From Halobaculum rubrum (GTDB lineage: Archaea > Halobacteriota > Halobacteria > Halobacteriales > Haloferacaceae): 64,000 bases of DNA. The stretch lies in the NCBI RefSeq assembly GCF_019880225.1, contig NZ_CP082284.1, forward strand, positions 1,922,001 to 1,986,000. The letters run 5' to 3'. A model generated the notes under the pieces. The model saw only the letters and a program-made list of their open reading frames with translations. It searched no databases and was not told where the DNA came from. The translations under genes were made by a program, and so were the position numbers. Every line of letters starts with the position of its first letter. Position 1 is the first letter of the stretch. Positions 8,882-16,784 of this stretch are shown here, in pieces.

Positions 8882-8911
8882 GGGGAGATGGGCGCGTACG
8901 GGACGCTGTAG
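8853..8911 (+). repeat. 30-bp tandem duplication spanning the photolyase stop codon
   Basis: The end of the photolyase gene (GGAGATGGGCGCG... to TATAG) is repeated once at a 30-base offset with a few substitutions, ending GCTGTAG. Each copy carries its own in-frame stop. The period is ten codons, so losing the first stop would simply add the second copy to the protein. Confidence 0.85.
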
Positions 8912-8919
8912 GTGGGAGC

Positions 8920-9315
8920 TCAGCGCTCCCCGCCGACCAGCGAGAGCACCCGGACGCGACGGACCGCGTCGAAGTCGCGGAGGCGGTAGACCAACTCGCG
9001 CACGCGGGCTGCGTCGCCGCGGCAGAACACTGTCTCCAGACACCACTCGCCCTGGTGGACGTGCGAGGTGGTCGTGATCACGTCTTGGTAGTCGTGCTGG
9101 ACCCCGTGGAGGTCGCGGATCACCTCGTCGTGGACGTAGTCGAACGCGACGACGGCGGCGACCTCGCCGGCGGCCTCCTCCAGTCGCGTGTGGCGTTCGA
9201 CGTACTCGGCCATCGCCTCCCGGAGCGCCCGCGAGCGGGAGTCGAACCCCTCGGCCTCGGCGACGGCGTCGAACTCGGCGAGGGCGTCGTCTGGGACGTT
9301 CAGGCTCGTTCGCAT
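8920..9315 (-). CDS. nikR: NikR-like ribbon-helix-helix metal regulator
   Basis: 131 residues. Residues 1-42 form a CopG-type ribbon-helix-helix (MRTSLNVPDDALAEFD; SRSRALREAM). The rest is an ACT-like metal-sensing domain. The Ni ligands of E. coli NikR (His76, His87, His89, Cys95) have clear counterparts at His74, His85, His87 and Cys92 (SHVHQGEWC), with one residue fewer before the cysteine. NikR represses nickel uptake genes in bacteria. Here the nearest metal gene is the Cu+ ATPase copA, 308 bases upstream on the same strand, with no nickel transporter visible. The metal sensed is therefore open; the gene symbol reflects the family only. Confidence 0.8.
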   Translation of the reverse strand: MRTSLNVPDDALAEFDAVAEAEGFDSRSRALREAMAEYVERHTRLEEAAGEVAAVVAFDYVHDEVIRDLHGVQHDYQDVITTTSHVHQGEWCLETVFCRGDAARVRELVYRLRDFDAVRRVRVLSLVGGER

Positions 9316-9623
9316 ACGCCGGAGTCGTCGCCCCCGCCGGTTCGACGTTTCGGTATCGTGGCCGCTCCGACCGGGTGATTCCGGGCGGGTTCGGCCGCCG
9401 GCGCCGACCGTCGGCCGTGTTTCGGGCCGTCGCTTCCGGCCTGCTCGTTGGCTCGCTCGCGCTCGGCGTCCTCTCGGGGCGAACCGAGTCAGGGCCGGTC
9501 CATCGCCGCCGCGCGTTCGACCGAGCGAACGCCCGGCCTGGCTGTCGGTTCTCACGTCGGTCACGGTCGCGTGGCGCGGCGCCGAAGAAGGCGTCGCCCG
9601 GGGAGCGACCGCTCCGTCCGATC
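9316..9623. other. 308-bp gap with no convincing gene
   Basis: Between the end of copA and the start of the NikR-like gene. All long frames here are Arg/Pro/Ser/Gly-rich and lack recognisable motifs. No clear hairpin or AT-rich TATA box was seen, though the NikR-like gene probably has its promoter in the first 50 bases. Confidence 0.5.
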
Positions 9624-12218
9624 TCAGCGGAACCGGCCGAACAGCCGGTAGCGCTCGTCGGGGTCGTACGACCGGAACGCCATGCTGTTCGCGAGCACCG
9701 AGACGCTGGAGAACGCCATCGCGGCGGCCGCCAGCGCCGGCTGGAGCAGCCCCACCGAGGCCAGCGGGATCATCGCGGTGTTGTAGCCGAGCGCCCAGAA
9801 GAGGTTCTGCTTGATCTTCGCGAGGGTCCCCTCCGAGACGTTGATGGCCTTCACCACGTCGAACGGGTCCGAGCGCATCAGCGTCACGTCGGCGGCCTCG
9901 ATGGCCACGTCGGTGCCCGAGCCGATGGCGACGCCGACGAACGCGGTTGCCAGCGCGGGTGCGTCGTTCACCCCGTCGCCGACCATCATCGCCCGCGAGC
10001 CGTCCGACTGGATCGCCTCGACGGCGTCGGCCTTGTCGTCCGGCAGGACGCCCGCGCGGACGTTCTCCGGGTCGATGCCGACGCGCTCGGCGACCGCGCG
10101 GGCCGTGCGCTCGTTGTCGCCGGTGATCATGTGGACGGCGATCCCGCGCTCGCGGAGCGCCTCGACCGCGGCGACGGCCGACTCACGGACCTCGTCCGCG
10201 ACCGCCAGCACGCCCAGCAGCTCGCCGTCCGCGGCGACGAGCATCGCCGTCTTCCCCTCCGACTCCAGCTCGCGCATCGTCTCCAGCGCGGGCTCGGGCT
10301 CGACGTCCGCCTCGCGCAGGAGTTCGGGCTTGCCGACGACGACGGTGCCGTGATCGGTTCGCGCGCGGATCCCCTTCCCGGAGACGTTCTGGAGCACGTC
10401 GAGGTCGCCCGGCTCGACGCCGCGGTCGCGGGCGCCCGCCACGACGGCCTCGGCGATCGGGTGCTCGCTGCCGCTCTCGGCGGTCGCGGCCGCAGCGAGC
10501 AGGCGATCCGTCGGACCCTCGGCGTCGCCCGTCTGCTCGCCCGTCTGGTCGGCCGGTACCGCGCCGTCGGCCGCCGGCGAGACGGGAACCGCGTCGGTGA
10601 GGGTCATTTCGCCGCGCGTGAGCGTCCCGGTCTTGTCGAACACGACCGTGTCGGTGTCGCGGACGCGCTCCAACACGTCGCCGCCCTCGAAGAGGACGCC
10701 GTGCTGGGCGCCGATGCTCGTGCCGACCATCGTCGCCGCCGGCGTCGCCAGCCCGAGCGCGCACGGACACGCGATGAGGACCGCGGAGGCGAACACCAGC
10801 ACCGCGAACTCGGTGACGCCGACTGCGGCCGGGCCGCCCGCGGCGAGTCCCCACAGCGGGAGTCCCGAGATGACGCCGGCGAGCGCCTCGGGCGCGAGGT
10901 ACCACACCGCCCCCCACAGGAGGGCGTTGGCGATCACCGCGGGGACGAAGTACGCCGAGATGCGGTCGGCGACGCGCTGAATGTCGGGCTGGCGCGACTG
11001 CGCCTCCTTCACTCGCGTGACGATCTGCTGGATCGCCGTCTCCTCGCCGACCTTCGTCGCCTCGACCACGAGGACGCCGTTCTCGTTGACCGTCGAGCCG
11101 ATCACCTCGTCGCCGGGCGCTTTCCCGACGGGGACGGACTCGCCGGTCACCATCGACTCGTCGACGGCGGACTCGCCCTCGCGGACGACGCCGTCGGTCG
11201 GGACGCGCTCGCCGGGGCGCACCTTCAGGCGATCGCCGACGCGGACGTCCTCGAGGGGAACCTCCTCCTCGGTGCCGTCCTCGCGGACGACGGTCGCGGT
11301 GTCGGCCTTCAACTCCAGCAGCGACCGGATCGCCTCGCCGGCCTGCGACTTCGAGCGCGCCTCGAGGTAGTTGCCCAGCGTGATGAACACGAGGATGAGC
11401 GCGGCCGTGTCGAAGTACAGCCCCGCCCGCGGGAGCACGCCCAGCAGGGCGATCACGGAGTAGCCGTACGCCGTGGACGAGCCCAGCGCGATGAGCACGT
11501 CCATGTTCGCGCGGCCGTTGACGACGAGCGCCTTGTAGGAGTTCACGTAGAACTCCCGGCCCAGGATACCCTGCACGGGCGTCGCGAGCGCGAACGCGGC
11601 CCAGCCGATGTGGAGGCCCGTCCCGGGGATCTCCTCGGGGAGCACGCCCGGCGCGAACAGTTCCAGCACGAGCATCGCGAGCAGCGGCGTCGACAGCGCA
11701 GCGCCGAACAGCGTCAGGCGGCGCTGGTGCCGGAGCTCCGCCGCCCGCGCGGCGTCCTTCGCGGACTGCCCGTCGCCGCCGTCTCCGTCCGTGCCGTCCT
11801 CGCGGATCGGCTCGTAGCCCGCGGCCTCGACGGCGTCGTAGACGTCCTCGCGCGTCGTCACCGACGGCGCGTATCGCACGGTCGCCTCGTCGGTGGCGTA
11901 GTTCGCGTCGACCGAGACGACGCCGGGGAGGTCGCCGACGGCGTCCTCGATGGTCGCCGAGCAGTTCGCGCACGTCATGCCGGTGACGCCGACGGTGACG
12001 GTCTCGGCGATCGGGTCGTAGCCGGCCGACTCGACCGCGTCGAACACCTCCGCCAGCGAGACGCGCTCGGCGTCGTACTCCACGGTCGCCTCGTCGGTGG
12101 CGTAGTTCGCCGTCGCCTCCGCGCCGTCGAGACTCGCCACGGCGTCTTCGATGGTGGCGGCGCAGTTGGCACAGGTCATCCCGCCGACGTCTACCCGGAC
12201 GGTTCGTCGTTCACTCAT
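9624..12218 (-). CDS. copA: Cu+-exporting P1B-type ATPase
   Basis: 864 residues, full length. Two N-terminal heavy-metal-associated domains each carry GMTCANC (Cys16/Cys19 and Cys83/Cys86). Eight membrane segments include the CPC transport motif (Cys484-Pro-Cys486), typical of Cu+ pumps. The phosphorylated Asp is Asp528 (DKTGT). TGES lies in the actuator domain, SEHP in the nucleotide domain, and MVGDGVNDAPAL is the hinge. The C-terminal helix has MAFSSVSVLANSM, whose Met/Ser pattern marks the CopA subgroup. It exports cytosolic Cu+ at the cost of ATP. A chaperone gene (copZ) is divergent 169 bases away, and a NikR-like regulator lies downstream. Confidence 0.96.
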   Translation of the reverse strand: MSERRTVRVDVGGMTCANCAATIEDAVASLDGAEATANYATDEATVEYDAERVSLAEVFDAVESAGYDPIAETVTVGVTGMTCANCSATIEDAVGDLPGVVSVDANYATDEATVRYAPSVTTREDVYDAVEAAGYEPIREDGTDGDGGDGQSAKDAARAAELRHQRRLTLFGAALSTPLLAMLVLELFAPGVLPEEIPGTGLHIGWAAFALATPVQGILGREFYVNSYKALVVNGRANMDVLIALGSSTAYGYSVIALLGVLPRAGLYFDTAALILVFITLGNYLEARSKSQAGEAIRSLLELKADTATVVREDGTEEEVPLEDVRVGDRLKVRPGERVPTDGVVREGESAVDESMVTGESVPVGKAPGDEVIGSTVNENGVLVVEATKVGEETAIQQIVTRVKEAQSRQPDIQRVADRISAYFVPAVIANALLWGAVWYLAPEALAGVISGLPLWGLAAGGPAAVGVTEFAVLVFASAVLIACPCALGLATPAATMVGTSIGAQHGVLFEGGDVLERVRDTDTVVFDKTGTLTRGEMTLTDAVPVSPAADGAVPADQTGEQTGDAEGPTDRLLAAAATAESGSEHPIAEAVVAGARDRGVEPGDLDVLQNVSGKGIRARTDHGTVVVGKPELLREADVEPEPALETMRELESEGKTAMLVAADGELLGVLAVADEVRESAVAAVEALRERGIAVHMITGDNERTARAVAERVGIDPENVRAGVLPDDKADAVEAIQSDGSRAMMVGDGVNDAPALATAFVGVAIGSGTDVAIEAADVTLMRSDPFDVVKAINVSEGTLAKIKQNLFWALGYNTAMIPLASVGLLQPALAAAAMAFSSVSVLANSMAFRSYDPDERYRLFGRFR

Positions 12219-12289
12219 TGGGTGTACGTACGGGGCCCATACTCATGCGATTTGCGCCTTGGGAATCGGTGCTATTCTACGTCGCAAGC

Positions 12290-12306
12290 TTTCTATTCCA
12301 AAGAAA
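12290..12306. promoter_or_regulatory. Inverted repeat in the copA-copZ intergenic region
   Basis: TTTCT-ATTCCAA-AGAAA is a perfect 5-7-5 inverted repeat in the only AT-rich part of the 169-bp divergent region. It is a plausible operator for copper control of one or both genes. No TATA box can be assigned with confidence on either strand. Confidence 0.4.
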
Positions 12307-12387
12307 TGTCGGGCGTTTCCCTCGGAACCCGCGCCGCGTCGTTCCGCGATCGAAACAGGAATCACGGTCCAGCCGTTACAGCCGGCT

Positions 12388-12588
12388 ATGACGACGACGA
12401 TGCGGATCACCGGCATGACCTGTGGCGGCTGTGAGACGAAGGTTGTCGAGGCGCTCGAGGGCGTCGAGGGCGTCGACGAGGCGACCGCGGACCACGAGGG
12501 CGACGAGGCGGTCGTCGAGGGCGACGCCGACCCGCTGGATCTCGTCGCCGCGGTGCCCGAGCAGTACGAGGTCGAGTCGACGGCGTAG
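12388..12588 (+). CDS. copZ: Copper chaperone, heavy-metal-associated domain protein
   Basis: 66 residues forming one ferredoxin-like HMA domain. The metal motif GMTCGGC lies at residues 9-15, and the acidic sequence after it is the haloarchaeal version of the fold. CopZ-type chaperones hand Cu+ to the N-terminal domains of CopA or buffer it in the cytosol. Divergence from copA supports a shared copper response. The ATG at 12388 was chosen because the conserved beta-strand MRITGMTC follows at once. Confidence 0.9.
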   Translation: MTTTMRITGMTCGGCETKVVEALEGVEGVDEATADHEGDEAVVEGDADPLDLVAAVPEQYEVESTA

Positions 12589-12621
12589 GCGGTCGGCGCG
12601 CTCAGTTCGCGGCGACCGTCG

Positions 12622-13215
12622 CTACCGACCCATCGTGTAGAACTCCTCGTTGGGGCGCCAGTCGGCGAACGTCGCCATCCGGTTGGAGAGGTTGAAGAAC
12701 GCGGCGACCATCCCGATGTCCCACACCTCCTCCTCGGAGTAGCCCGCTTCGTACAGCAGATCGAGGTCCTCGGTCGTCACGCCGTCCGGCTCGTCGGTCA
12801 GCTTCACCGCGACCTCCAGCATCGCCATGCGCTTGTCGCTCACGTCGGCGGTGCGGTGATTGCTCGTCAACTGGTCCGCGAGATGCGGGTCCTTCGCGTA
12901 GATGCGCACGAGCGCGCCGTGGGCGACGTTGCAGTACAGGCAGTTGTTCTGCCCGGAGACGGCGACGACGATCATCTCCACCTCCTCGCGGTCGAGCGTG
13001 GTGTCGTCGACGAGGGCGTCGTGGAACGCCATGAACGCCCGGAAGTGGCTGGGCTTGTACGCCAGGGCCGACATGACGTTCGGGGCGAAGCCCGCGCGCT
13101 CGGCCTCCTCGTCGAGGCGCTCGCGGATGTCCTCGGGCACCTCGTCGTAGTCGGGGACCGGGAAGCGTCGCTGGGCGTCGTCGAGCAGGTCCGGTCGAGT
13201 GGATTCCTCACTCAT
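12622..13215 (-). CDS. Carboxymuconolactone decarboxylase/AhpD-like (peroxidase-related) protein
   Basis: 197 residues with an AhpD-like helical core. The redox motif is CLYCNVAHG: the CxxC and the His three residues after it are the proton-relay and thiol residues of the family. The N-terminal FPVPDYDEVPEDIRERL and overall length fit the uncharacterised peroxidase-related group. Likely role: thiol-dependent peroxide or alkyl-hydroperoxide handling; the electron donor is unknown. An in-frame ATG at 13233 would add six residues. It lies convergent to copZ. Confidence 0.85.
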   Translation of the reverse strand: MSEESTRPDLLDDAQRRFPVPDYDEVPEDIRERLDEEAERAGFAPNVMSALAYKPSHFRAFMAFHDALVDDTTLDREEVEMIVVAVSGQNNCLYCNVAHGALVRIYAKDPHLADQLTSNHRTADVSDKRMAMLEVAVKLTDEPDGVTTEDLDLLYEAGYSEEEVWDIGMVAAFFNLSNRMATFADWRPNEEFYTMGR

Positions 13216-13293
13216 GTGACCGGCTACGGACACCCGGGATAAATCGGTGTCCCCGACCGTGACGCCCGGCCCGGGAGCGAAACGCCGTCGCGC

Positions 13294-13794
13294 TCAGATC
13301 GGCGCACCCCGCACCGCCAGCGCGACCGCGGCCGCCAGCGCGAACACGCCGAGGACGAACAGCCCCCAGTTCCAGATCGTCGAGTCGGCGGTCGTGAGCG
13401 ACAGCGACCAGGTCCGCGGGTGTGGCCACAGGAAGTTCACGCCCATCGGCGTGATCGCGTCGCCGAGCAGGTGCGCGACGACGGTTCCGAAGCCGAGGAG
13501 GAAGCCGAACGCGACCATCGAGACGCCGCCGGGCACCGCGATCGAGAGGACGGGCTCGACGAGCGATGCGGCGCCGGCGAAGACGGCGCCGACGACGGCC
13601 GCGAACAGAAGCGAATGGGTCGGCCCGCGGTGGGGGACGCCGGGAACGCGGTGGTCAACGTCCGGCAACATCGCGAGATAGAGGACCGTTCCGGCGACCA
13701 GCGCGCCGAACACGGGGAAGCCGGTCGAGAGCAGCCAGAACGTGATCGGCGCGAGCGCGAGCATGGCGACGCCGAAGTGGCCGCGTTTGTACAC
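13294..13794 (-). CDS. Metal-dependent hydrolase-like membrane protein (YdjM/DUF457)
   Basis: 166 residues with four or five membrane segments. The conserved motif LPDVDHRVPGVPHRGPTHS (Asp and His ligands) and the later HLLGDAITPMGVNFLWP are signatures of the YdjM/LexA-regulated membrane hydrolase family. The GTG at 13794 was chosen because YKRGHFGVAML is the usual N-terminus of the family. The next ATG (about 13763) would remove it. Biochemical activity is unproven for the family. Confidence 0.85.
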   Translation of the reverse strand: MYKRGHFGVAMLALAPITFWLLSTGFPVFGALVAGTVLYLAMLPDVDHRVPGVPHRGPTHSLLFAAVVGAVFAGAASLVEPVLSIAVPGGVSMVAFGFLLGFGTVVAHLLGDAITPMGVNFLWPHPRTWSLSLTTADSTIWNWGLFVLGVFALAAAVALAVRGAPI

Positions 13795-13898
13795 GGGCGA
13801 CGGTGGGGCGGCATCGGTCAAGAACGCTCGGGATCGCGGACGCGAGCGGCCCGGCCGGGAGCTACCGGTGGGCAGGGAGACCGCCGGGGGCACCGAGT

Positions 13899-13906
13899 GT
13901 ATTATC
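13899..13906 (+). promoter_or_regulatory. TATA box of the MscS gene
   Basis: GTATTATC ends 22 bases before the ATG at 13929 and is the only AT-rich element in the 134-bp divergent region. Confidence 0.5.
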
Positions 13907-13928
13907 TCGCCGCGCGCGTCGGGGATGC

Positions 13929-15065
13929 ATGAACGTACTCGCATCCCTGGACGCGCTGGTGCCGTGGCAGGCGGCCGCGCTCGTCCTCGCGGTCTCGCTG
14001 GGCGCCGCCCTCCTCGCCGAACTCGTCGTGATCCGCGCGGCGAGGCGGTTCGTCACTCGGACGAAGACCGGCCTCGACGAGATCGCGCTCGCGGAGGTCC
14101 GCGTGCCGCTGGTCGCCTCGCTCGCACTCGCGGGCGTGTTCGTGCTCACCCGGGTCGAGGGGGTCGTCGCCGCAGTCCCCGTCTCGGGGGCGGCCCTGGA
14201 GTCGTTCTTCGGCGACCCGGCGTTGACGGCCGTCGTCTTACTGTGGGCGTGGGCGCTCAACGAGATCGTCAACCGCGGCGTCGAGTATCTCCAGGATCAG
14301 GGCGCGCGGTACGACTTCGCACCGGTGTTCTCGAACGTGTGGACGCTCGTCGTCCTCGTCGGCACCGCCGGCACCGTCCTCTACATCTGGGAGGTCGACG
14401 TGACGCCGCTGCTTGCGGGCGCCGGCATCGTGGGGATCACGGTCGGGTTCGCCGCGAAGGACACCGTCGCGAACTTCTTCGGCGGGGTGGCGCTGTACTT
14501 TGACGACACCTACCGCGTCGGCGACTTCGTCGAACTCGACTCCGGCGAGACCGGCACGGTCGTCGAAGTCGGCATCCGCTCGACCACCCTCCTGACGCGC
14601 GACGAGGTGCTCGTCACCGTCCCCAACTCCGTGCTCAACGCGACGAAGGTGATCAACCAGTCGGCGCCCTCGCGACGCCGCCGCGTCCGGGCGCCCGTGG
14701 GCGTCGCCTACGGAACCGACCTCGACGCGCTTGAGGCGCTGCTGGTCGACATCGCCGCCGACGAGACGTTGGTGCTCGACTCGCCGAAGCCGCGGTGTCG
14801 CCTCCGGCGGTTCGGCGACTCGGCGCTGGAGTACGAACTGCTGTGTTGGGTGTCGTCGCCGACGCGGCGCGCGAAGGCGGTCCACCGGCTCAACCGGGCG
14901 ATCCACGACCGCTTCGCGGCCGAGGGGATCGAGATCCCGTACCCGAAACGCGACGTGTCCGTCGCCGCCGACAGGCCGACGGACGACGCGGTCCGGCCGT
15001 CCCCCGCGGCAGTCAACGGGGACGGCGCCGTCGACCCGGCCGACGACGGCGGGTCCGGTCGATAA
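13929..15065 (+). CDS. MscS-family mechanosensitive channel
   Basis: 378 residues. Several N-terminal membrane helices are followed by the pore helix and beta domain: LLAGAGIVGITVGFAAKDTVANFFGGVAL is the Gly/Ala-rich TM3, and VGDFVELDSGETGTVVEVGIRSTTL is the classic MscS beta domain. VTVPNSVLNATKVIN leads to the alpha/beta C-terminal domain. The tail from about residue 345 is disordered and acidic. It should release solutes on hypo-osmotic shock, a clear need for a halophile. ATG overlaps another ATG four bases earlier in a different frame; only this one is in frame. Confidence 0.93.
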   Translation: MNVLASLDALVPWQAAALVLAVSLGAALLAELVVIRAARRFVTRTKTGLDEIALAEVRVPLVASLALAGVFVLTRVEGVVAAVPVSGAALESFFGDPALTAVVLLWAWALNEIVNRGVEYLQDQGARYDFAPVFSNVWTLVVLVGTAGTVLYIWEVDVTPLLAGAGIVGITVGFAAKDTVANFFGGVALYFDDTYRVGDFVELDSGETGTVVEVGIRSTTLLTRDEVLVTVPNSVLNATKVINQSAPSRRRRVRAPVGVAYGTDLDALEALLVDIAADETLVLDSPKPRCRLRRFGDSALEYELLCWVSSPTRRAKAVHRLNRAIHDRFAAEGIEIPYPKRDVSVAADRPTDDAVRPSPAAVNGDGAVDPADDGGSGR

Positions 15066-15086
15066 CGTCCGTTCGCAGCGACGGCC

Positions 15087-15890
15087 CTACCGGTTCCAGG
15101 CGGCGTCCTCGGGGTCGATAACGCGCTCGCGGACGTCGTACTCGGCGATGCGTTCGAGGTCGTCCTCGTCGAGTTCCAGTTCCTGCGCCTCGAAGTTCGC
15201 GCGGACGTGCTCGCCCGTCGCCTTCGGGATGGGGACGAGCGCCTCCTGCGCGAACGCCCACGCGAGACAGACCGCGGCGGTGCTCGTGCCGTGCTGCTCG
15301 GCGATCTCGGTGAGCAGCGGGTCGTCCAGCGCCTCGCCGCGCCCCAACGGCGAGTAGCCGACGAGGGTGTGGCCGTGCTCGACGGCGTACTCCCGCAGTT
15401 CCGTCTGCGGGAACAACGGGTGACACTCCACCTGGTGGGCCGCGACCGGGGCGTCGAGGATCGCCCGCGCCTCGTCGAGTAGGTCGGGCGTGAAGTTCGA
15501 CAGGCCGACGTGGTCACACAGTCCCGCCTCGTGCAGTTCGTCCATCGCGCGCAGGGTCTCCTCAGGGTCGTACGCCGAGATCGGCCAGTGGACGTACAGG
15601 AGATCGACCGCGTCCAGTCCGAGGCGCTCCAGCGACTCGCGGGTGGTACGTTTCGCGTCCTCGGACGCGAGGTTGTCGGGGTGGACTTTCGTCGCCACGA
15701 CCACCTCCTCGCGGGGCACGTCGGCGCGGCGGATCCCTTCTCCCACCGCCGCCTCGTTGTCGTACATCTGTGCGGTGTCGACGTGACGGTAGCCCGTCTC
15801 CAGTGCCGTCCTCACCGTCTCGGCGCACTCCTCGAAGTCGTCGTTCGCGGAGGTGCCGAGGCCGAGCGCCGGGAGGTCGAGTTCGGTCAT
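15087..15890 (-). CDS. Aldo/keto reductase (2,5-diketo-gluconate reductase type)
   Basis: 267 residues, COG0656 group. Tetrad residues: Asp and Tyr in GYRHVDTAQMYDNE, Lys in VVATKVHP, His in LLYVHWPIS. CDHVGLSNFTPDLLDEA and VAAHQVECHPLFPQ are the typical co-substrate region motifs. It probably reduces small aldehydes or keto-sugars with NADPH. It is shorter and belongs to a different subgroup than the reductase at 3903-4880. Convergent with the MscS gene. Confidence 0.9.
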   Translation of the reverse strand: MTELDLPALGLGTSANDDFEECAETVRTALETGYRHVDTAQMYDNEAAVGEGIRRADVPREEVVVATKVHPDNLASEDAKRTTRESLERLGLDAVDLLYVHWPISAYDPEETLRAMDELHEAGLCDHVGLSNFTPDLLDEARAILDAPVAAHQVECHPLFPQTELREYAVEHGHTLVGYSPLGRGEALDDPLLTEIAEQHGTSTAAVCLAWAFAQEALVPIPKATGEHVRANFEAQELELDEDDLERIAEYDVRERVIDPEDAAWNR

Positions 15891-16081
15891 CGTCCGTGCT
15901 GCGCGCGTGGCCACCGAAAGCGTTCGGGAGGCGGAACCCCGCGCGCGATATGCCCCGAACCGGCGACGCCCACCGTCGGCGACGCCCGGACCGGAACCAC
16001 CCACACCACGGGTCGATGCACCCCTGGCGCGTTGCTCCCGGTTGGGCAACACCCATCACCCTCGCGGCGGATCGGGCGTCC

Positions 16082-16669
16082 GTGACGAACACGCGACGAC
16101 GGGTGGCGGCGGCGTCGGGAGCGGGCGCGATGATCGCCGCGCTGGGCGGTATCGCGGTCGCGGTCGCGCTGGCGCCGTGGTTCTCGGTCACCACGAACGC
16201 GCTGTCCGACTTGGGCGTCGCTGACCGTGCCGCGGTCGCGACGGCGTTCAACGGCGGGCTCCTGCTCGGCGGCGCCGTCGCGCTCGCGTACGCGTGGGCG
16301 CTGTGGGCGGCCGCCGGGACGCGCGGCGCCCGGCTCGTCGCCGTCGAGTTCGGCGTCGCCGCGCTGCTCATGGCCGGCGTCGGCGCGTTCCCGTCCGGCA
16401 CCTCGCTCCACTTCCCCGTCGCGCTCGGCTTCTATCTCGTCGTCACGCTGGTGCTGGCGACCGACGGGGCGGTCCGGCGAACGACGACGGCGGGACGGCT
16501 CGCGCTCGCGGCCGCCGGCGTCCACGTCGCGCAGTGGTGGTTCTGGATCGCGGGCGTCAGATTCGGTTCGGGGCTCGCGATCCCCGAACTCGTCGGCGCG
16601 CTCGTACTCGCGGCGTGGGTGCTGGCGCTGTCGCCGGTCGCGCCGCTCACGAACCGCGTGCCTCGCTGA
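16082..16669 (+). CDS. DUF998 family membrane protein
   Basis: 195 residues with about six membrane segments. WFSVTTNALSDLGV after the first helix is the DUF998 signature (SxxxNxLSDLG). The function of the family is unknown. I prefer the GTG start at 16082 because it leads straight into the first hydrophobic helix. An in-frame ATG at 16016 would add 22 residues; no TATA box decides between them. Confidence 0.75.
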   Translation: MTNTRRRVAAASGAGAMIAALGGIAVAVALAPWFSVTTNALSDLGVADRAAVATAFNGGLLLGGAVALAYAWALWAAAGTRGARLVAVEFGVAALLMAGVGAFPSGTSLHFPVALGFYLVVTLVLATDGAVRRTTTAGRLALAAAGVHVAQWWFWIAGVRFGSGLAIPELVGALVLAAWVLALSPVAPLTNRVPR

Positions 16670-16747
16670 TGCGTGACGGTGCAGTCGGACTCGCGAACGG
16701 CGAGACGGTCGTGGTCGTCGCCGGGGCGGAGCCGTACACCGAGAACA

Positions 16748-16784
16748 GCTGATAGAACCGCTGATAGAACCGCTAGCAGAACTG
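16748..16784. repeat. 12-bp tandem repeat continuing from the stop of the K+ channel gene
   Basis: On the plus strand CTGATAGAACCG occurs twice in tandem and is followed by the related CTAGCAGAACTG, which contains the stop codon of the minus-strand channel gene. So the last 12 bases of that gene, stop included, appear as three units, two of them in the 3' flank. Confidence 0.65.

Noticed and set aside
9375-12434. Plus-strand frame of about 1,000 codons over copA
   Set aside because: It is the mirror frame of copA, made of Arg/Asp/Gly/Val-rich repeats with no motif.
16016-16081. Earlier ATG start for the DUF998 protein
   Set aside because: The extra 22 residues have no counterpart in the family pattern I know, though no promoter signal settles it.
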